Source: Agelas oroides (taxonomy: Eukaryota > Porifera > Demospongiae > Agelasida > Agelasidae). From it: a DNA stretch of 64,000 nucleotides. The stretch spans positions 6,076,015 through 6,140,014 of the forward strand of contig OX422204.1 in NCBI GenBank assembly GCA_949130485.1, read 5' to 3'. Shown here piece by piece: positions 54,401 to 61,597 of this stretch (the stretch's first letter is position 1; the number at the start of each line of letters is the position of its first letter). Both the position numbers and the translations under genes were made by a program. The notes below the pieces were generated by a model that ran no database searches, was not told where the DNA came from, and saw nothing but the letters and a program-made list of their open reading frames with translations.

Positions 54401-55484
54401 CCCTCTTAGGTCAGCAGATAGCTGTGTTGCCGATTCAAGTACAATGGAGTTGGAAAAACTTGAAACGGGCTAGCATGTATGTTAGACTATAGTGGTACTC
54501 AAAGATGAAGCGGGCAAGGAGCTGGAACACAATGTGGCCAAGGTGTCTTTATATATGAAGGGCTGAGAAGCATAGTGGTCTAACCCACAAATGTAGAGTT
54601 AGCCCCCCCTAACATGGGAATACTCTTAAAATGCATTTCAGAAGATGCTGAACATTTAGGAATTTCAAATTTCTGACCACATGTTCATATGGTATGTACG
54701 TTTTTTATTGCATTTTTGCACAATTCATGCAATTTCCAGTACTTCATTTTGGGTTAGACCACTATGCTTCTCAGCCCTTCATATAGATGTTTGCAACTCC
54801 CGCTGCCATAACTTATAGATCTCTTAGCCTCACCTGCGCACACAAACCATGCATCGATATCACTGTGATTTCTTGGAGCCTCTTTCAATGCTAAATGCTG
54901 CACTAACACATCTATGACGTCATTGATTTTAGTGAAAATGATGTATGTTACGGCACTTATCACATGATAAAATTACCAGGCTTTCTGCATAAATTTAACT
55001 CGTACTACAAGCGACAAATGCTGCAAAGACCTGGAGACAAGGCTATCATATATAGAACTGCTTTCATATGAGCCAGTTGTACCATCAGAATTGTCATATA
55101 AATCCATGGCAACATAATGGTCACTTGAATTCACACCTCCTGGATAATGTCTATACTGTAATTAACATTAATCCTGGTAGTGTGCTTTTTTATTCTACAT
55201 CTTGGATTAGTAGAGAGATTTTAGATGTTATGAGGTGAAATAGAGGAAAGTGAAAAAGGCAGCAGCTGCCAGGATTGAACCCAGGACACCTCGGGCTTGA
55301 GTTGCCAGTACTCTGCCACTGAGCTATGACAACCAGACAACCATGCACCAGCCCTCATGATCCTCTACATGTAACTGCACAGGTGGGACTGAACCCATCA
55401 GTTGCACACCTGGCAGCTATTCAGTATGTGCCATCAGAACTCAGGGATCAACTGGAAACTCCGTCAGGAGAGAACCTATGCTGA
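35279..55484 (+). CDS. Kinase - USP47-like segment - CARD-like - ankyrin protein (12 exons)
   Basis: Exons: 35279-36290, 36990-37084, 37302-37406, 38154-38252, 40871-40946, 43607-43906, 46059-46843, 47977-48066, 48479-48577, 50481-50555, 52341-52433, 55383-55484 (TGA). All introns are GT-AG and phases agree at every junction (1,0,0,0,1,1,0,0,0,0,0), giving about 976 residues. Order: kinase 1-285; coiled coil about 305-335; segment like the ubiquitin-like region after the USP47 catalytic domain, 338-463; CARD-like fold 464-562; helical region 563-824; three ankyrin repeats 825-912; acidic tail. Kinase plus CARD recalls RIPK2 and kinase plus ankyrin recalls RIPK4, but this combination is not one I know. 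Inference: intracellular signalling adaptor-kinase. Alternative: two genes split in the 36.3-37.0 kb intron, though the phase match argues against it. Confidence 0.7.
36291..36989. repeat. CATA/CCTA microsatellites and two hairpins in intron 1
   Basis: (CATA)n with TATATTCA breaks at about 36356-36486 and (CATA)n/(CCTA)n at about 36675-36955. Between them, a 68-bp hairpin (AGTTACATTCCCCAGACGGA and near inverse, 36494-36561) and a second inverted repeat (TTTGTTAGATGTT, about 36563-36678). Confidence 0.85.
36990..37406 (+). CDS. Exons 2 and 3: USP47-like segment, first half
   Basis: Exon 2 (36990-37084) reads AFVGRFTAEALPHYMYKHI and EEDLQEWEKNLCK. Exon 3 (37302-37406) reads FCLFCEHPCSGALPEKKLEL and HRSLTLEEATERAYG. 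From memory, human USP47 has NTCKIKLFCLHP, ENKLEVHKDKTLKEAVEMAY in the same order and spacing. No Cys or His box of the USP catalytic domain is present. Confidence 0.65.
37407..38153. other. Intron 3 with decayed MITE ends
   Basis: TAGCATTGTTCCCAGGCCTT near 37496, a small TAGCCTCATTCCCAG element at 37628-37684, and a lone right end GGGAATGAGGCTA ending at 38087. All are worn copies of the 9-bp-TSD family; no TSD matches. Confidence 0.5.
38154..38252 (+). CDS. Exon 4: USP47-like segment, continued
   Basis: VLELQKYGVKLEWCQLVRYE then GGTLRKPFDEPK, comparable to the MDLEEVIPLDCCRLVKYDE stretch of USP47 (from memory). 99 bp, phase 0 both sides, donor AAG/GTTGGT. Confidence 0.65.
38578..38819. mobile_element. 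242-bp inverted-repeat element
   Basis: About 72-bp arms (CCAGGCCCCGCCTCCAAAAA against CCAGGCCCTGCCCCCAAAAA) around a centre that contains a TAGCCTCGTTCCAAGAC end at 38714. Probably a divergent member of the 9-bp-TSD family. Confidence 0.65.
39197..40074. mobile_element. Pogo-like MITE hosting a nested MITE
   Basis: Left CCAGTAAAACCTCTC and right GAGGTTCTACTG are near inverse, flanked by TA (39195-39196, 40075-40076). It contains the 9-bp-TSD MITE at 39433-39848, the second case of this nesting in the window. Confidence 0.7.
39433..39848. mobile_element. 416-bp MITE, TAGCCTCG family, perfect 9-bp TSD
   Basis: TAGCCTCGTTCCCAGGCCTT and its inverse, with AGTTGTACT on each side (39424-39432, 39849-39857). 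Subterminal TTTTTGATTGCTCGCAG and ATGCAAAAACGGAGGGA blocks are well preserved on both sides. Confidence 0.9.
40636..40743. repeat. Short tandem repeat, about 24-bp unit, 4 copies
   Basis: AAATTACATTCCTAAGYGTGAC-like units, slightly varied (unit shown in part: AAATTACATTCCTAAG). Confidence 0.8.
40871..40946 (+). CDS. Exon 5: end of the USP47-like segment
   Basis: ETTLGEVVGEPESCPTFDLL then MEIQI, comparable to MGLLLGGVKSTYMFDLLLE of USP47 (from memory). Acceptor CTCCCTGCAG, donor ATTG/GTAATG, phase 1 into exon 6. Confidence 0.62.
40947..41988. other. Intron 5, first part
   Basis: Inverted GAAAGAGTGCCC and GGGCGCTCTTTTGC motifs near 40990 and 41424 suggest a worn MITE with several inner copies (41040-41090). 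No exon. Confidence 0.4.
41989..42489. mobile_element. 501-bp TTAA-flanked MITE
   Basis: CTCTTTAACCACTG at the left, CGGTGGTTAAAAAG at the right, TTAA on both sides (41985-41988, 42490-42493). TTAA targets are used by piggyBac- and Kolobok-type elements. Confidence 0.8.
42990..43496. mobile_element. 507-bp MITE with TTTTCGCGG subterminal repeats
   Basis: TACTGTATAGTGGGTATTTT against TACCGTATAGCAGGTATTTT (right end inverted), TA flanks. CGCGAAAATTT words repeat at both ends. Confidence 0.75.
43607..43906 (+). CDS. Exon 6: CARD-like death fold
   Basis: About 100 residues of amphipathic helices: EQVMRAAIVIRTNFSLLWQH, then LSAGIVLPKLSFLSESQKEE, VSQNAVIINTLLRA, EGLLTLCETLQTT. The pattern (h-h-L at helix 2, LSE..K/EE, LL...., F/L..FC..L) is that of a CARD, which pairs with other CARDs in signalling assemblies. 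Phase 1 on both sides. Confidence 0.72.
44073..44265. repeat. Double-hairpin element, copy 1
   Basis: First hairpin: GTTACCCCGGCAACATC with near inverse GATGTTGCCTAGGTAAC. Second: AATAGTTATATCCCTCCCTG through GTGTCGGGC, then its almost perfect inverse (about 48-bp arms). Nearly identical to 63064-63257; a decayed relative of the first hairpin lies near 47250-47350. Confidence 0.9.
44266..44763. mobile_element. Right part of a MITE ending GATTTTACAG/TA
   Basis: GGGTGCTTATTTTC-like words repeat at both sides of the stretch; the right end CCCGATTTTACAG with TA resembles the ends at 32211-32567. The left end is missing, perhaps cut by the double-hairpin element. Confidence 0.5.
44764..46058. other. 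Rest of intron 6 with a 105-bp hairpin
   Basis: At 45281-45385, ACACGGCAGTGCATGCCATA and its near inverse form arms of about 45 bp around GGCCATTAGGCC. No exon seen elsewhere in this stretch. Confidence 0.55.
46059..46843 (+). CDS. Exon 7: long helical region after the CARD
   Basis: 261 residues, enters at phase 1. A helical stretch with YWNCLSTNLLSLLVDASGCE and AVDKLAEFEEAR is followed by LQSLYAAVCTNTERNTVRIT, then HVSCYEEVITAICGFFKLPK and LALCWLVSRDLLPYM. This pair of blocks resembles an unnamed module that follows death-fold or TIR domains in other invertebrate proteins as I recall; I cannot name a domain. The frame stays open 30 codons past the donor AAG/GTATTC. Confidence 0.75.
46844..47976. 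other. Intron 7
   Basis: Contains a decayed copy of the double-hairpin element near 47250-47350 (TATAACTATTATATGGCG, GGTAACAGGTTGTA) and a lone CTCAGGCTTGCCCC end at about 47765. No exon. Confidence 0.45.
47977..50555 (+). CDS. Exons 8-10: three ankyrin repeats
   Basis: Exon 8 (47977-48066): EVELHEATFYGLLERIPALL, a weak first repeat. Exon 9 (48479-48577): DKWTALHYASQEGHYKIVNL then LLQEGASMK, canonical. Exon 10 (50481-50555): DGQTALNIASKSGHNEIVEL then LQKAK, canonical. All three exons are phase 0-0, so each repeat is a cassette of its own. Ankyrin stacks bind protein partners. Confidence 0.9.
48578..50480. other. Intron 9
   Basis: Contains the TTAA MITE at 49731-50015. Nothing else recognised. 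Confidence 0.4.
49731..50015. mobile_element. 285-bp TTAA-flanked MITE
   Basis: CTCTTTAACAACCG and CGGTTGTTAAAGGG ends with TTAA at 49727-49730 and 50016-50019. Inner sequence is shared with 41989-42489 and 27906-28200. Confidence 0.82.
50727..51834. repeat. 139-bp satellite, 8 units
   Basis: CTATTACACTGAC recurs at 50727, 50866, 51005, 51144, 51283, 51418, 51557 and 51692: six steps of 139 bp or so and two of 135 bp that lack GATT. Units are almost identical, so the array is young. It lies in intron 10. The ORF in each unit on the minus strand is a by-product. Confidence 0.95.
51835..52340. other. End of intron 10
   Basis: Inverted GTTAAGTCAGCCAAGAGCAC and CTTATGTGCTCTTGGTCAGC (about 51845 and 52008) bound a possible 180-bp element. 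No exon before 52341. Confidence 0.4.
52341..52433 (+). CDS. Exon 11: acidic tail
   Basis: QPSWIERHFLNYFRKPTETK then KEDEDAGWTDE. Phase 0 on both sides, acceptor TACTATCCAG, donor GAG/GTACTT. No domain. Confidence 0.6.
52434..53250. other. Intron 11, first part
   Basis: A (C)10 run at about 52809-52818 and a T-run near 52588; no element or exon recognised. Confidence 0.35.
53251..53996. mobile_element. 746-bp MITE, GGGGCGAGC family
   Basis: GGGCAAGCATGAGCGAGCCC and CTTGCTCACGCTCGCCCC are inverse ends. Longer than the 33068 copy and mostly unrelated inside. Confidence 0.65.
54170..54240 (-). tRNA. tRNA-like sequence, Thr(AGT)-like, probably pseudogene or SINE head
   Basis: On the minus strand: acceptor GTCCAG/CTGGAC (6 bp, one short), U8, D stem GCTC/GAGC, anticodon arm TCGGA-CTAGTAG-TTGGA with one mismatch, T arm TTGGG-TTCAATT-CCCAA. 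Box A TGGCTCAGTGGCAAGAGC and box B GGTTCAATTCC are good, and T-runs follow 3'. The short acceptor stem argues against a working tRNA. Confidence 0.55.
54308..55045. mobile_element. Worn TAGCCTCG-family MITE with nested palindrome
   Basis: TAGTCTTGTTCCCAGGCCTT at the left and GACCTGGAGACAAGGCTA at the right, with inverted TTGTCACATGATA and TTATCACATGATA blocks. No TSD survives. A second element lies inside at about 54554-54786. Confidence 0.7.
54554..54786. mobile_element. 233-bp inverted-repeat element nested in a MITE
   Basis: TATATGAAGGGCTGAGAAGC and GCTTCTCAGCCCTTCATATA: perfect inverse ends extending about 33 bp (through GTGGTCTAACCCA). Confidence 0.85.
55261..55334 (-). tRNA. Degenerate tRNA-like sequence (possible SINE head)
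   Basis: Minus strand: acceptor-like GTTGTCA/TGGCAGC, box A TAGCTCAGTGGCAGAGT, box B GGGTTCAATCC, then TTTTTCAC. The anticodon loop lacks U33 and the T stem is poor, so it is not a working tRNA. It ends about 50 bp before the last exon of the kinase gene. Confidence 0.4.
55383..55484 (+). CDS. Exon 12: terminal exon of the kinase/CARD/ankyrin gene
   Basis: VGLNPSVAHLAAIQYVPSEL then RDQLETPSGENLC and TGA. Continues exon 11 (GWTDE) in phase. Acceptor ACTGCACAG. AATAAA at 56021-56026 is a candidate poly-A signal. Confidence 0.6.
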   Translation: MGLNPSVAHLAAIQYVPSELRDQLETPSGENLC

Positions 55485-56690
55485 GTGGTTTTCTCATTCT
55501 AAATGCTTAGAACTCATGCCTCACGTTGGAGATAGAGATTTATATCTAAAATCTAGCCATCTTATATCTATTTATTTCCAATGTGGGCAAGACATTCATT
55601 TTGGAGGAATGTAATGGTGGAGAGAACATGCCACTGACACACCACTTGTATCTTACATTAGCAGCAAAGATTCATGTATTCATAACAACAATAGCAGTAA
55701 ATTAACAATATGTGCATACAACAGCATGCAATGAAAGTTATAGCATGTCATGTTCTACCGGCCCTATAGTTGCAAGAAACTCATTAACAAAATACAACAT
55801 ACAATTTGTAGTTCGATCATGCTGCTTCATTTGCACCAGTCATTTTGTTGTAACAAGGACACTTCCTTTTTATCCAATCACGAAGACCTCTTGAGAAGAG
55901 CGAGAACACAACTGCATTTACAAAACCTTGTGCAGAATCACCAATACCCTAAAAAAGTGTGAGTAGAGTACAGGTGTTATATCTGCCACAAAAGTAGGAT
56001 AGTCAACTTGGCATGATCACAATAAAAATTACTTTAAGTCTTCACAGTCATTAGACCACTAATTATTTAGGTCCAATTGTGTGACTGTATTTCATGCTGC
56101 TACAAACATGTGGTATAAGGTTTGTTTCCATCCAGAAAGGGTGCCCACCTTTGTTAGCAGGAAGCACTCCTTCCAAGATTAAAGGATCAACCCCCAGGAT
56201 GCAAGAGGTTATCACAGGGACTCAAAAAGAACTTATTTCATAACCTACGATATGTATTGAGCATTCTACAGTACGTATACAGGCTAATGATATTCAAGTG
56301 CAGGTAAAGACATTTTTTTGCGATTCAGTGTTAGGAAGTTAAACTAATATAATAGCTGCTTAATTGGGTAAAGTTTGTTGTGATAAAGCCTTATGATAAA
56401 ACTAAATTCTAAAGTAAGGTAAATTAAAAGTCCTATAAAGCAGCCATTTAACGGATATTTATGAGAACCTTGGTGACATGTCCAGCTGTCTTATTAAAGG
56501 CTTATCACAGACTTAGCTATTATATACCAGTCCTTGCATGGCTGTTGATGAGATTCATGACCCACAAATGTGTTAAATCAAAGGCTAACGTGAATGAGAT
56601 TCATAGTCTTGTGATGATATTCCTGACACCTGACAGATTACAGTCAGTGGAAGGTTAGCTTAAAGTTTAGCTTGCTAGCTACTTCTGAAC
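55485..56690. other. Likely 3' UTR, then unassigned sequence
   Basis: No convincing exon on either strand. Two short frames (55712, 56461) have no domain. Confidence 0.3.
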
Positions 56691-57204
56691 TTCTGACTCC
56701 AAATTTCGGCTCTTTTTACCTATGGTCAGGGCTCTCTGACCAGCAAACACCCTCCTGACTGAAAACTCCCTACAGTCCCAGAAATGGTGCCTCTACAAGG
56801 GGAGAGGAGTGGTTTCTATGTACACCCAATTGTGCTAACAAGGTGAGAAATGGTCCAGCCAGTGCCGACCAAGGCCCTTCTACAGCCAACCAAGGCAGCT
56901 GCTATGTGCACTGCATGTCTTGAATATGCCTGCCCACCTCCCCCTATCCCACCTTTCAAAACAAATTTCGCAAACTGATAACATGCGGTCAAAGTCAGAC
57001 GACGTCAAAAGGTGTGGTTAAAGGGTTAATATAATGTACGGCTGTTAATGGAAATGCAATCGGTATCTCTGAACAAAACATCCGTTAACACGAGGTGTCC
57101 ACATTTCAGAGGTTTAGAATAGCGGGTTTCCATGACTAGCCTGGTAAGCTCGATGCACAAAGGCCTCCACATTGCACTCACTAACTAGGGAGATGCTTGA
57201 TCAT
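56691..57204. mobile_element. Worn TTAA-family MITE and pogo-like fragment
   Basis: The right end GTGGTTAAAGGG/TTAA ends at 57025, and upstream sequence (GAAATGGTCCAGCCAGTGCC) matches 41989-42489. CACGAGGTGTCCACATTTCA near 57091 is a pogo-type subterminal fragment. Confidence 0.6.
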
Positions 57205-57331
57205 TGTGGGGCAACCTGAGTGAGCTGTTGGTTTCAACACAGACCATGCATGTAGCATTAGAAGCAGGGTTTGTCAGCCAGGGCAGCTACACAGGCATGC
57301 TCAGAACAGTTAAGGCAGCCTATCTACATAT

Positions 57332-58305
57332 GTGACAGTCATGTGGAAATCGAAGATTATTCCGTCGTGTATTTTGATCACATCACTGTGTTCAAAGTGC
57401 CATACTGCTGAACTTCTGTTAAGGGTGGGGCTCATACGTGCTTCGTAGATGCGTGAATGTCTAAAAATTTTATGAAGTGTGTGTGAACCCTGCCTTAAGG
57501 TTACGGGTACAAGTTCATGAATAAAAAATTAGTATGTCAAAAACTTGCCTATATAACTTTTCCTACATAAAAGCTACTGGATATTTACAACAGCCAGTCA
57601 CTACAGAGGGCATTCAGCTATAGTTCAGCATAATACTAACTTCGCTACAGTACACAGTCGAGTGACAGCAGGCGGCTGCTCGGTGGAGTACGAGTACAAA
57701 TTTCTACGTCAATTCGCTCGCGTTGTTGCACACAGAATGCCGTATACCAGCGTTTTATCTATTTGTACGACATCGCTGCAGGGCCACACGAAGCGTTTTT
57801 GAAAGAAAAATTTTCCAGTTCGCCGTAGTTTGTTTTCGAAGTCTCTCGGTACCGGTTTTTCGAGTATTCAGTAGCCTTTCAGCCACTGCCGCTCAGTTCT
57901 GTTCCGAGATATGAGCAAAAGTGCTTCGTGTGGCCCTGCAGTGAGTTGCTCTGGCTCTGTTTAAGCCATAAATAGCAGCTAGTTCCTCCTACTGTCGTAG
58001 TAAACTGACGTAGAAGTTTGTACTCGTAATCCACCGAGCAGCCGCCTAGTGTCACTTGACTGCGTACTGTGGCAAAGTTAGTATTATGCTGAACTGTGGC
58101 CGAATGCACTCTGTAGCGACTGGTTGTTGTAAAAATCCGGTAGCTTTTTTGTAGGAAAAGTTATACAGGCAAGTTTTTGACATACTAATTTTATTCATGA
58201 ACATGTACCCGTAACCTTAAACAGCATACAGTGCTTCAAACACGGTGATGTGATTGAAATATGCGGCAGAATAATCTTTGATTTCTACATGCACAGGACT
58301 GCCAC
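57332..58305. mobile_element. MITE with 4-bp TSD, interrupted at TTAA
   Basis: GTGACAGTCATGTGGAAATC at the left, GATTTCTACATGCACAGGAC then TGCCAC at the right, ATAT on both sides (57328-57331, 58306-58309). Same family as 62478-62736. An insert occupies 57499-58216. It lies within a stretch starting with a GGGGCAACCTGAGTGAGC end at 57209. Confidence 0.85.
57499..58216. mobile_element. 718-bp palindromic TTAA element nested in a MITE
   Basis: GGTTACGGGTAC ends with TTAA on each side (57495-57498, 58217-58220). Arms of about 220 bp, then inner inverted repeats (CAGGGCCACACGAAGC and inverse), so almost the whole element folds back. No transposase. Confidence 0.9.
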
Positions 58306-59225
58306 ATATAAATTATGCACCCATCAACTTTTGATGTGGTAAATTCATGCAACTGTAAATTTCTCATGAACCCATGACAGTATGAACATGCTGTTTGTAA
58401 CAATGACAACAATGATGCTTCCCAAGTTTGTAAATGAAAACAAGTTGTTGTCATGGCCCAAGTAAGCCCCAATTTTCACCTATTTTCCATTATATATCAG
58501 CCATAAAAAGGATTGCTGTTTCATGCCACCTGGTTTCTGTTAGACAGTGACCTATAATATAGTAAAGGTAGCTACAGTGGCTTAGCTCTCATGCTACATC
58601 TTCAGTTTCCCATTTTATTGCTACAAACGGCTTGTTTGCACCTGGCTGATCTTTGGTCACGTACAAAGGTCATTCTTCCGAGGTGATGTAATTGCTATAA
58701 GATGCTTAGTATGCACGTAGAATGCACTGCGTAGCGGTGCAATGCCTGTGACATTGTATTCTGTGTGCATCTAGGCTGCAAGGAATGTGGTTCATTGATG
58801 GTTCGTGAGTATACTTTAGCTGTATCTTCAAAATAACAGAAATTCAAACAAGAACCATGCAGAAATCCACTTTGAAATCTAGAAATCCAATCTGAAATCT
58901 GAAATCCAGTGGATTTTGATATTTCAGTACATGCGAGTGTTCCGCATAAACCGCCAAAGACGATCGGTCATCGTCGCTCGAAATGACTTGAGATTTACTT
59001 CTGTCTTCTGCTCTCAGAAACACGCAGCTCTTTGTCTCAGTGATATCCCTTTTGAAATTCGGACATACCCACTTCCCAATCAGCGCTAAAACAGAGCTAT
59101 ACAGAAAAGACTAACGGTCAAAATAACAATGACAAAGCTAAGAAGCCTGCACTCAGCAGCCATTCAATTTCCATAAACTATTGAAATATCTTTGCGTACT
59201 TCTGTGTTACAAATAATAACGTTAA
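58306..59225. other. Intergenic, nothing recognised
   Basis: CATTCTTCCGAGG-like and AGAAATCC repeats (CTAGAAATCCAATCTGAAAT near 58880) are short and local. No gene. Confidence 0.3.
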
Positions 59226-59871
59226 CTCTTTGCACGCGAAGTGCAGATTTATATGCATACGTGATTAATTTAGCCTACGTGAAGTGCACATAAATCTGCA
59301 CGGGATCTTGGGAAAAGCAGAACCGCGCAATAGTAAAGCCAAACAAGAAGTTAGGGTAAATCCCTGTCTATTGAGTAGTAATAAGTCTAGGCCACACCTT
59401 TTGCACTTACGTTGATCTCATAAAAGGCAGGAAGGGGCGGTGCTAGTTCGCGAGTGATCGTGAATTTGACCAAGGGCTGCTAAACGCGAAGCTTTCTCTT
59501 CAACACGGGGAGCAAACGGCCTCCAGTTTTCACTCAAGGTTGGAGTACTACCTTTAGATAACTTGGAAATCGGCTGAATCTGTCAAGGCTGTAGGTGACA
59601 AGTGAGAAAATCGGCGCCGTTTCGAATCGCTGGTAAGCTACGATGTAAAGCCGCAGATAATGGCTTCAAACAAGTACAAATTGCTTATCTAGCACTGATC
59701 AGCTATTTAGATAAACTAGTCCAGCCTAGTTACACGCTGTCTATGCAAATCAGCCCACTGGCACTGCCCAGGGACTTGCTAGGCAACGCTTGCCACTTTG
59801 ACCTCAGACTGATAACATTAATTTCCGCGTTAATAAACGGTAATGTACAAACCATTTCTGCGTGCAAAGAG
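59226..59871. mobile_element. 646-bp TTAA-flanked MITE, CTCTTTGCACGC ends
   Basis: CTCTTTGCACGC and GCGTGCAAAGAG ends with TTAA at 59222-59225 and 59872-59875. Inner GTGCAGATTTATATGCA and GTGCACATAAATCTGCAC are inverted. A 114-residue frame inside shows no domain. Confidence 0.85.
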
Positions 59872-59875
59872 TTAA

Positions 59876-60303
59876 GGCTACCTTATCTGAGTGGGCTAAG
59901 CTTCACACTCAACTCATCAACTAAAAATCTGCTGTCGATACCCTGAACATCATTCGTGCATGTCTGTGACTGATCTGCCTGCCTTCCATAGTCTGTCATG
60001 GTATAGTTCAGTTTACAGGTATCTACAAGTGCTTTAATTTCAGTTGACTTTGCTCCAAGTCTCACGTCAACACTACAGTCTGGCAGTATCCCTCACTCTC
60101 ACTCTCGCTATGCTGGCACGTGGCCATGGACACACCAAGCTTACAGTAAGTGGTTGATCCTACCAAACAACCAACCAAGCAAGCAGTGAAGCTAGTGTGG
60201 TGATCACTCAGGCTTACCCCAAATTAGCACTAACATGCAGTGAATCTTTCAGTCTTGTATTTTACTTGGGGCATATTTAAACAGGCATGTACGTGTATAT
60301 ATA
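59876..60303. mobile_element. Partial GGGGCGAGC-family MITE
   Basis: The right end (CTAGTGTGGTGATCACTCAG then GCTTACCCC, to about 60219) and upstream sequence match the right half of the 33068 copy in the same orientation; the left end is not recognisable. Confidence 0.5.
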
Positions 60304-60706
60304 TATAAAGGAAATTGTCATTTCAACAAGCCATTTGCTATCTGAGTTTCAGGTGAGTGAACTTATTGCATGCATGGACAGTTAATTCTGTGAACAGGTT
60401 GGTTAAGAATCCAAAACACATTACAGCAATCACCTTTTCCTCCAAGCCTAACATTTACCCATCCATATCACAAGCAAGTAGTCTGGCATTTGTGATGCAG
60501 ATGAGTAAAATTATTTAAGCATTCTTGACTGCTTGCTTGTGAAGCAAATGGGTAAATGTTAGGCTTGGAGGAAAAGGCGATTGCTGTAATGTGTTTTGGA
60601 TTCTTAACCAATCTGTTCACAAAATTAACTGTCCATGCATGTAATATGTTCACTCACCTGAAACTAAGATAGCAAATGGCTGGTTGAAATGACAATTTCT
60701 TATAGT
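60304..60706. mobile_element. About 400-bp palindromic element
   Basis: Arms of about 165 bp (AAATTGTCATTTCAACAAGC; GCATGGACAGTTAATTCTGT; GGAGGAAAAGG inverse) around a centre of about 65 bp. Arms differ at a few sites. No clear TSD. Confidence 0.85.
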
Positions 60707-60739
60707 GTGCATGACATACATTTTTCAACTTACAGCAAA

Positions 60740-60960
60740 GGGTACTAGAATCATTGCCCAGGAGTGATATATTGTTGTCCTGGCCTCTTTTGGCAAGTAT
60801 GAGAAGGTGTCAATTATGGTGCTAAAAGACCTCAAGAAGATGAGTATCAGTGCGAAAACAATGAGTTGGACTGTTGCTTCACTCTTCACTGCTGTTTTGG
60901 GTGTTGCTGCTGATTGCTGTACAGGGTACATGATACAAGTGAATATTTTTTTGCACAATG
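60740..60960 (-). CDS. Possible exon with a membrane-spanning stretch
   Basis: The minus frame reads TVQLIVFALILIFLRSFSTI then IDTFSYLPKEA and SWAMILVPFA, ending at GCT/GTAAGT. One hydrophobic stretch and a donor site are all that support it. No family recognised and no partner exon found. Confidence 0.2.
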
Positions 60961-61049
60961 CTCTACAAAGGCAATGCAATACTGGTACTAGCCTTTGAAC
61001 CGGCCCCATTTGTATGATCAAGAGTTTATTACGGGACACTATAAACACA

Positions 61050-61135
61050 GGACCCAGGAACCCGAGGACCCGAGGACCGGGGACCCTGAGGACCTGGAGA
61101 CCCGAGGACCAGGGACCCGAGGACCTAGAGTTTTC
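61050..61135. repeat. Short GGACCCGA-type repeat
   Basis: About eight loose copies of GAGGACC(C/T)GG or GGACCCGA. Confidence 0.7.
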
Positions 61136-61597
61136 AAGGCTATGTTGCATTTAGCTGTTATAAGACAGAAAATTCTTTCTTCACTCCGTAAAAACCAAGA
61201 ATAGTCTCCTGTATTGCATGCTAGGCTACTAGCATGTCACTGCATGACTAGCTAGACGCGCACACAAGTCCCAGGGTCAAAGGTCACATGCATAATATGT
61301 ACCACAATCTCTCGCTTTGTGTGTGCAAGTCTGGATTGGTTATCACCCCACCTTCTTCATTAGTTAAAATTGGGAACGAGGCTACCACTTCACACCACAA
61401 TTGCTATGCTAAGCTGAGATTTATGTCATAGCTGTGTCTGACATCAGTGCAATCTATATACACAGAATACATGTATCTCTGATGTCACATGTAAACAGTG
61501 AAAACTAGAATTAGAATGCGTAGTGCTACGTATGCTGGTGCAAGGCATTATCTGCATATAATGACATATATGAATTGATTTACTCCCATAAAGCATT
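61136..61597. other. Intergenic, nothing recognised
   Basis: A lone GGGAACGAGGCTA end near 61373-61385 is a remnant of the 9-bp-TSD family. Confidence 0.35.

Noticed and set aside
59602-59946. 114-residue plus frame
   Set aside because: Lies in and across the end of a TTAA MITE; no similarity recognised.
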